Assembly (NCBI GenBank): GCA_964493985.1 | Contig: CAZBQL010000034.1 | Span: 1 to 28,542, forward strand | Direction of reading: 5' to 3' | DNA length: 28,542 bases | DNA from: MGML01 sp964493985 | GTDB lineage: Bacteria; Chloroflexota; Dehalococcoidia; Dehalococcoidales; UBA2162 | Part shown: positions 24,031 to 28,542 of the stretch, piece after piece | Numbering within the stretch: the first letter of the stretch is position 1 | Layout: the number at the start of each line of letters is the position of its first letter | Notes under the pieces: generated by a model | Databases searched by the model: none | What the model saw: the letters and a program-made list of their open reading frames with translations, nothing else | Told to the model about the DNA's origin: nothing | Program-made: the position numbers and the translations under genes

Positions 24031-24281
24031 TGGAAAAAAGCATGACTCGTAACTTAGATGAAGTACTGCGGGATGAGATGTTTATACGGGATAAGATAAC
24101 TGGCTTATTACAGGCAGGACCGAAAACGATTGGAGAGATCGCCACGGAACTGGATTACCCCTCAAATGAAGTTATGATATGGGTTATGAGTATGAGAAGA
24201 TACGGAATAATTACAGAGATGCCAAAAGAAAGAGCAGATGATTACTATCAGTACAAGCTTCATAATCGGGAAGTTTTATGA
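24030..24281 (+). CDS. Small winged-helix protein in the Hdr cluster
   Basis: An 83-residue protein. After a charged start, residues of about 20-65 form a winged-helix (KITGLLQAGPKTIGEIATELDYPSNEVMIWVMSMRRYGII) resembling MarR-like or DUF-type small wHTH domains, ending with a short wing and YYQYKL. It overlaps both neighbours (TGATG with HdrA, ATGA-type with HdrC), so it is made in step with complex subunits. It could regulate, or could have become a structural part of the complex, as such small proteins are embedded in several hdr clusters. Confidence 0.7.
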   Translation: MEKSMTRNLDEVLRDEMFIRDKITGLLQAGPKTIGEIATELDYPSNEVMIWVMSMRRYGIITEMPKERADDYYQYKLHNREVL

Positions 24282-24589
24282 TAAAGGTTGATCCTGAGTT
24301 TCTGAGCAATATCAAATGGTCGGATGAGTTTAATGCCTCCGCCTGTATCAACTGTGGTTCCTGTACTGCCCTTTGCCCCATAGGTATTGACCTACTGCCG
24401 CGGATGCTCTTTCGATATGTTCTACTAGGAGCACTGGATAGAGTACTTGAGAATACCGAAAACATCTATTCGTGTCTTCTGTGCAGGATGTGTGAGGAAA
24501 ATTGTCCTGCAGATGTGAGTATTGCCGAAAATGTAAGGATTCTTCGAGTCTACATTAATCAAAATATTTACAAAATTTCAAGGAGATAA
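24278..24589 (+). CDS. HdrC-like iron-sulfur subunit
   Basis: A 103-residue protein with two complete CX2CX2CX3CP sites (CINCGSCTALCP and CLLCRMCEENCP) separated by a helical linker, the layout of HdrC. HdrC passes electrons from HdrA to the catalytic HdrB. It overlaps the small wHTH gene by four bases and is followed three bases later by the HdrB-like gene. It is shorter than many HdrC proteins but has all eight ligands. Confidence 0.9.
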   Translation: MIKVDPEFLSNIKWSDEFNASACINCGSCTALCPIGIDLLPRMLFRYVLLGALDRVLENTENIYSCLLCRMCEENCPADVSIAENVRILRVYINQNIYKISRR

Positions 24590-24592
24590 ATA

Positions 24593-25552
24593 GTGGCGCT
24601 GCCTACAGGGAAAGTCCTAAGAATTCTTGCTGATAATCTTGAGAGAAGAAAAGGAGTGGTTCCATTATCTCCAAAGAAAGCCACAGCATGGTCCGAAGGT
24701 TTAGATATACCCAGAGCCAGAGAAACAGTGATATATACTGGACAGATGTATCAGCTTATTCCCTCTATTAATTCCATGACTCACTGGATGGCGAAATTTG
24801 AGGACCTTAAACTCAACAACCTATTCGACATAGGCCGCTCTATAAACAAGGTAGTAGACCTTTCCTGGTTCATGGCATTAGGCAGCCGGCGTGAACAGAA
24901 AACTTACAATAGTTTGCTTCGAAACATTGTTTGTTTATTAAAAGCAGCTAGAGTAGAGTTCGGTTACTTATACGAAAAGGAACTCTATTCCGGAGCATTA
25001 CTCTTTGATGAAGGTGTTGATGAAATATTTACCCAGCAGGCGCATCGGGTATATGAAATGTTAAAAACTAATGGTGTAAAACGAGTCATCACCGTTGATC
25101 CGCACACGACCAATATGTTAAGGAGTATATATCCTAAAATTATCAGTGGTTATGACATCGAAGTAAAAAGTTATCTTGAATTGCTGGCTGAAAGTAACTT
25201 TAACTCTACTAAACCTCTTAACCTTGATATCGTTATCCATGATCCGTGTGTTTATGCAAGGTCTGAAAATATAATTGACGAACCTCGCCACTTGCTTAGA
25301 AATGCCGGGGTAAATATTCACGAACCGGAATTGTCTGGTAAGCTGACTTATTGCTGCGGAGGCCCACTGGAATCTCTTTTCCCTGGAAAAGCTCATACCG
25401 TTGCTGTAACACGAGTCGAGCAACTGGCAAGTTACTGTAACCGGGTAGTGACAATGTGTCCTATTTGCCTTGCCATTTTAAGGCGTGTTGCAGGATTGGA
25501 CATGGAGATAAAGGATATCTCGGAATATTTAATAGAGGCTCACGGTATATAA
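24593..25552 (+). CDS. HdrB/HdrD-like protein with a single intact CCG domain
   Basis: A 319-residue protein of the CCG (cysteine-rich) family. The C-terminal CCG motif is complete: C219, C254-C255, C289, C292 (CX34CCX33CX2C), enough for one non-cubane [4Fe-4S] type cluster. The N-terminal half aligns in outline (IYTGQMYQL, ALLFDEG), but its cysteines are gone. Methanogen HdrB has two such motifs and cleaves CoM-S-S-CoB at paired clusters. One site implies a different disulfide or sulfur substrate, or half-reaction chemistry. It starts at GTG with AGGAGA upstream. It is the likely catalytic subunit of the cluster. Confidence 0.85.
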   Translation: MALPTGKVLRILADNLERRKGVVPLSPKKATAWSEGLDIPRARETVIYTGQMYQLIPSINSMTHWMAKFEDLKLNNLFDIGRSINKVVDLSWFMALGSRREQKTYNSLLRNIVCLLKAARVEFGYLYEKELYSGALLFDEGVDEIFTQQAHRVYEMLKTNGVKRVITVDPHTTNMLRSIYPKIISGYDIEVKSYLELLAESNFNSTKPLNLDIVIHDPCVYARSENIIDEPRHLLRNAGVNIHEPELSGKLTYCCGGPLESLFPGKAHTVAVTRVEQLASYCNRVVTMCPICLAILRRVAGLDMEIKDISEYLIEAHGI

Positions 25553-25639
25553 ATTCGTCTAGGTTCAAAAGTAACAGTATTATATTTTACAGAATATATA
25601 TTAGTGAATCCATAAATTATAAATATTTGTGAGGTAAAA

Positions 25640-26014
25640 ATGGAAGAAAGCAAACCTGAAAAAATTGTGGTTATTATTACTCACGGCATTGATGACCCGG
25701 AAAAGGCCACCCTTGCCTTCGTCCATGCTAATGCAGCACTGGCAGTGGATGTAGAAGTAGTGGTCGTCCTCCAGGGCATAGCGGTGTTTCTGGCTAAGAA
25801 AGGCTGCTACGAACATCTCTTCTGGCCGGGTTTTGATCCGATTAAGAAACTGTTGGAATATTGTCTGGATTTTGGTGGTAAGATCTTCGTATGTACGCCG
25901 TGTATTCAGGAGCGACAAATAACCACTGATATGTTGGTTGATAAAGTAGAACCGATAAAATCTGGCAGTGTTATACAGCATATTCTCGAAGCCAAAGCTG
26001 TGCTAAGCTACTAG
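25640..26014 (+). CDS. DsrE-family sulfur transfer protein
   Basis: A 124-residue DsrE/TusD-like protein. It has an N-terminal VVIITHGIDDPEKATLAFVHAN beta-alpha unit, central VEVVVVLQGIAV and a conserved VCTPCIQER with C85 and C88, where C85 or C88 would be the sulfur-accepting residue. C56 and C75 are additional. DsrE-type proteins exchange persulfide sulfur with TusA. It lies 87 bases after the HdrB-like gene, same strand, with its own GAGGT ribosome site. It closes a cluster that began with TusA. Confidence 0.88.
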   Translation: MEESKPEKIVVIITHGIDDPEKATLAFVHANAALAVDVEVVVVLQGIAVFLAKKGCYEHLFWPGFDPIKKLLEYCLDFGGKIFVCTPCIQERQITTDMLVDKVEPIKSGSVIQHILEAKAVLSY

Positions 26015-26222
26015 CACCAGATAATAACTAACATCACATTTATCGAAAGCACAGTTTTTCTGTTTTTATATTCTGCGATAGATTCTTTAATTTAGGACTG
26101 TTAGCTAGTTTATATATACTGGACTTTCAGGTAGTGAAGCATGTTAATAATGAATACCCAGATTTACTGATATACTTTGGAGTTTAACTTAATGGCTTTT
26201 TGTGCAATACGAGTTTTGTTCA

Positions 26223-27068
26223 CTACGGCCGAGGAAAATGCATATCTAGTTCATCTTCATTCATTAGAACGCTGTAAAGGTATCTCATTCTCTCTATATA
26301 ATCTTCATAACTTTCCTCAAAATTGCTGGCTTCTTCAACCTCCTCGGGAAATAATTGCGCATGCATTGCACCAACGATTTCATTAGGAAAGACTTTCAAT
26401 CCACAACCCATTACTTCACCATTCTGATTACGGTGGAAATTATGTTTCACTATGTCCCAGTATTGCAGAGCAAGATTTCTATGAGGGGTGCACATCCCTG
26501 TCGTAATTCCTACAAGCAGATCAGCAATTTGAAGAGCTGGACTCAAATGGGATTCTGTCGTTAATAGATTCATGACAATATTTGATGGTTTTACGTAATC
26601 TGTCCCTTTTTCTAATAGTCGATAATAATCCTGAAGAAGTTTCTTTTCTTCTTTCCCACTCCCAGGAAAATCTGCTATAATAAGGCCTCTTCGATCCTCA
26701 TGAGTCTGGAGGAAGAACTGAAATCTCTCAGTTATAAACTCTATACATTTCCATTTCGCTTCTGTCAGGGTTTGTTTTAGAGGATCCCTTTGTATCACAG
26801 CGACTATTATTTTACCATTGAATGACTTGATCAAACTCAGAATATCAAAATAAGCTGATACTCTTTTATCGTCTTTAAGATTATTCGCTATCCAGCTATT
26901 TTTAGATGGATGCCACTTGATTTCCTCTTCGGAAGGAATGTTGTGTGATGCTTTTTTTCATTTAAATAGATTAGACAATCCATTCAAGTGGTCATCATGG
27001 AATATTACTCCACCAATGCCTACATATTTTTTATACTGTTCTGTATCATCTATGAATAGAATATTCAC
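26223..27068 (-). pseudogene. DUF3800 gene interrupted by an in-frame TGA
   Basis: From a GTG at 27068 the minus strand reads MNILFIDDTEQYKKYVGIGG, the typical RNase-H-like start of DUF3800 proteins. It continues to LSNLFK, hits TGA (26958-26960), then goes on in the same frame with KKASHNIPSEEEIKWHPSKN and the remaining 200 residues to the stop at 26223. The open part alone (from TTG 26834, 203 residues) lacks the DDxG-type N-terminal catalytic strand. Frame and similarity are intact apart from one codon, so this is a recent nonsense mutation or a sequencing error. DUF3800 genes are often accessory or mobile-element associated. Confidence 0.8.
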
Positions 27069-27202
27069 TATATACAGATTATATCATTTTATAAAAGCTC
27101 TAAGAACACAATAGATTCCTAGCTTTATTCTTAGTTTACATCCGGTTCTAATTGAACATGACGTTGTGTTATTCTCTTGTTTTGCTTTTCTTATATGACA
27201 TA

Positions 27203-27270
27203 TAATCATACACACATTAGTAAACTATATTGTAGTAATTGATATGAGAGACAAAGCAAGTGTATGATTA
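27203..27270. repeat. Long-spaced inverted repeat upstream of the transporter
   Basis: TAATCATACAC (27203-27213) is the exact reverse complement of GTGTATGATTA (27260-27270), with 46 bases between them, ending 39 bases before the transporter start. It could be paired operator half-sites or a stem in the leader RNA. Nothing else was recognised in 27069-27309. Confidence 0.45.
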
Positions 27271-27309
27271 CATTTATTGGTTTAAAGGTAAAAAAAGAGC
27301 TGCCCAGCT

Positions 27310-28542
27310 TTGAAAGACAACAGTCGATATCGATTCGTAATACTGGGAATTATTGTCCTCATTCGCTCATGTCTGGGGATGAACTGGGCCTCAGCCGGCC
27401 CTCTTATTCCGCTTTTAATTGAAACTTTCGGGATGAGCCGCAGTGCTGCCGGATGGTACGCATCTATCGCACCTCTCTCTATAGCCGTGGTATCTTTGCC
27501 CATTAACATGATAGTCGCCCGTCTTGGCCTGAATAAGACTTTCGCCGTCGGGGCGTTTCTAATGTCAGCAGGGGCGCTGGCTTTTTTTACCGACAAGTAT
27601 CTGCTGCTACTGGTTTTGCGGGCTATCTTTGCCATAGGAACGGCACTGATAGTTCCGGTAGGGACTGCCATAACAGCAGAATGGTTTGGCAACAACAGAC
27701 TCCCTGTAATCAACGGCATCAGCATGAGTTTTGCGAACCTGGGTCACAGCCTCGCCTTTGCTACGGCCATACCGATTGCTGCTGCTATTTCATGGAAAGC
27801 ACCTATATTCGTGTACGGAGGATTTACTTTAGCATGCGCTATTGCCTGGGCATTCTTCGGTAGAGAGTACAAAACAGAACCATTAGAGATCGAAACAGTC
27901 GCTCCCGAACTGGCACAGCTCAAATCGGAACTCAGTCTCAGACAGATTCTCACCAACCGGTACGCGATTTTACTTACTTTATCCGTAACAGTATCTTGGG
28001 GCTGTCAGAACGCGTTCAATTCATGGTTGCCGGACTACTATTATAACGTTTTTAATATTCCTCTGGCAGAGGCCAGCTCGATTATGGCTATTTCGAAGAT
28101 AGGAGGTATCGCTGCCTCAATACTCGGCGGAATTCTCTCCACCCGCCTGGGACGTCGCAAACCGTTCCTTATTATTTCAGGGATATTCACAGGGCTGTCC
28201 GGCTTGATTGCAATTCTGTTCAACAACCCCGCTGCTATTTATACCGGTGTTTTGCTTCTGGGAATTTTCGGTCCGTTCTTCATGTCCAGTATAATGACCA
28301 TTCCGATGGAAATTCCCCAGATATCCCTGCGTTCTGGAGTTATCGTGCTAGCAATGATGCTGGTGGGCGGCAACTTGGGCAACTTCATCAGCCCGCTTAT
28401 GGTTGGCTACCTTGTCGATGTAACAGGCTCCTACCTGCCGGGATTCATCACCTTCATAGTGCTTTCGTATATCCTTTTGCTGGCAGGAATACTACTGCCG
28501 GAAACAGGCCCCGCCGGACAGACAAGCAATAGTAATCGCTAG
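27310..28542 (+). CDS. Major facilitator superfamily transporter (CynX/NarK-like)
   Basis: A 410-residue integral membrane protein with about twelve hydrophobic segments in two halves split by a charged loop near residue 190-215. The loop after TM2 (ARLGLNK) resembles the MFS GxLaDrxG motif, and a second copy, TRLGRRKP, follows TM8. There is no signal peptide. TTG 27310 is the first possible start after an in-frame stop at 27289; the ribosome site is weak. The gene ends with TAG on the last base of the window. Substrate unknown; the family includes uptake of small anions and organic acids, so it may import a methylated or sulfur substrate (inference). Confidence 0.85.
   Translation: MKDNSRYRFVILGIIVLIRSCLGMNWASAGPLIPLLIETFGMSRSAAGWYASIAPLSIAVVSLPINMIVARLGLNKTFAVGAFLMSAGALAFFTDKYLLLLVLRAIFAIGTALIVPVGTAITAEWFGNNRLPVINGISMSFANLGHSLAFATAIPIAAAISWKAPIFVYGGFTLACAIAWAFFGREYKTEPLEIETVAPELAQLKSELSLRQILTNRYAILLTLSVTVSWGCQNAFNSWLPDYYYNVFNIPLAEASSIMAISKIGGIAASILGGILSTRLGRRKPFLIISGIFTGLSGLIAILFNNPAAIYTGVLLLGIFGPFFMSSIMTIPMEIPQISLRSGVIVLAMMLVGGNLGNFISPLMVGYLVDVTGSYLPGFITFIVLSYILLLAGILLPETGPAGQTSNSNR

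Noticed and set aside
26000..26017. Hairpin GTGCTA...TAGCAC at the DsrE stop as intrinsic terminator
   Set aside because: Only six pairs and no T-run follows.
26958..26960. TGA as selenocysteine codon in DUF3800
   Set aside because: DUF3800 is not a redox family and I see no convincing SECIS-like hairpin right after the TGA; a nonsense mutation or error is simpler.

Overview
The window looks like a chromosomal scaffold piece from a strictly anaerobic bacterium. Corrinoid methyl transfer, heterodisulfide-reductase (Hdr) type electron transfer, many ferredoxins, a CooC-like ATPase and no respiratory or oxygen-dependent enzymes all point that way. The gene style (arrays of uroporphyrinogen-decarboxylase-like methyltransferases, an HdrA fused to a GltD-like module, DUF1638, DUF5320) suggests Chloroflexota of the class Dehalococcoidia or a similar subsurface lineage. 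That assignment is inference from family content; no rRNA or marker gene is present.

Region 1 (about 200-16130, all minus strand, read right to left) is one long co-directional block. It begins with a Fur-type regulator that has a near-consensus Fur box upstream. A corrinoid-binding methyl carrier follows, then four complete UroD-type methyltransferases. Next comes a redox and metallo-maturation group: a small unknown protein, a ferredoxin, a zinc-ribbon protein, a CooC-like ATPase, a second ferredoxin, thioredoxin, a CoA-disulfide-reductase-like flavoprotein and a second tiny zinc ribbon. After DUF1638 and a decayed methyltransferase fragment there are two further methyltransferases, each cut by a 100-N assembly gap. 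DUF5320, an IscU/NifU scaffold, a J-domain protein and a radical SAM enzyme close the block. The likely theme is corrinoid-dependent demethylation of several unknown methylated substrates through one shared corrinoid protein, with iron-sulfur and corrinoid upkeep encoded alongside. No RamA-type activase and no MtrH/AcsE-type acceptor methyltransferase is visible.

Region 2 (16131-17154, plus strand) is a divergent pair, a metal-binding cupin and a 2[4Fe-4S] ferredoxin, behind a recognisable promoter and opposite the Fur gene. It is followed by about 500 bases holding the remains of a SAM-dependent methyltransferase, a SnoaL-like gene on the minus strand, and an intergenic stretch of about 330 bases with an inverted repeat.

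Region 3 (18421-26014, plus strand) is the most interesting part. An ArsR-type regulator is followed by TusA, an MvhD-like protein that has lost part of its cysteine set, an HdrA with an inserted GltD-like NAD(P)H/FAD module, a second HdrA, a small winged-helix protein, HdrC, an HdrB/D-like protein with a single intact CCG motif, and a DsrE-like protein. Sulfur carriers (TusA, DsrE) at both ends of an Hdr set resemble the logic of the sHdr sulfur-oxidation system, but the subunit composition differs. This is a candidate for an undescribed NAD(P)H-linked sulfur-transfer or disulfide-reductase complex.

Region 4 (26015-28542) holds a DUF3800 gene broken by an in-frame TGA (minus strand) and a complete major facilitator transporter (plus strand) that ends at the last base. 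No rRNA, tRNA, CRISPR array or insertion sequence was recognised.
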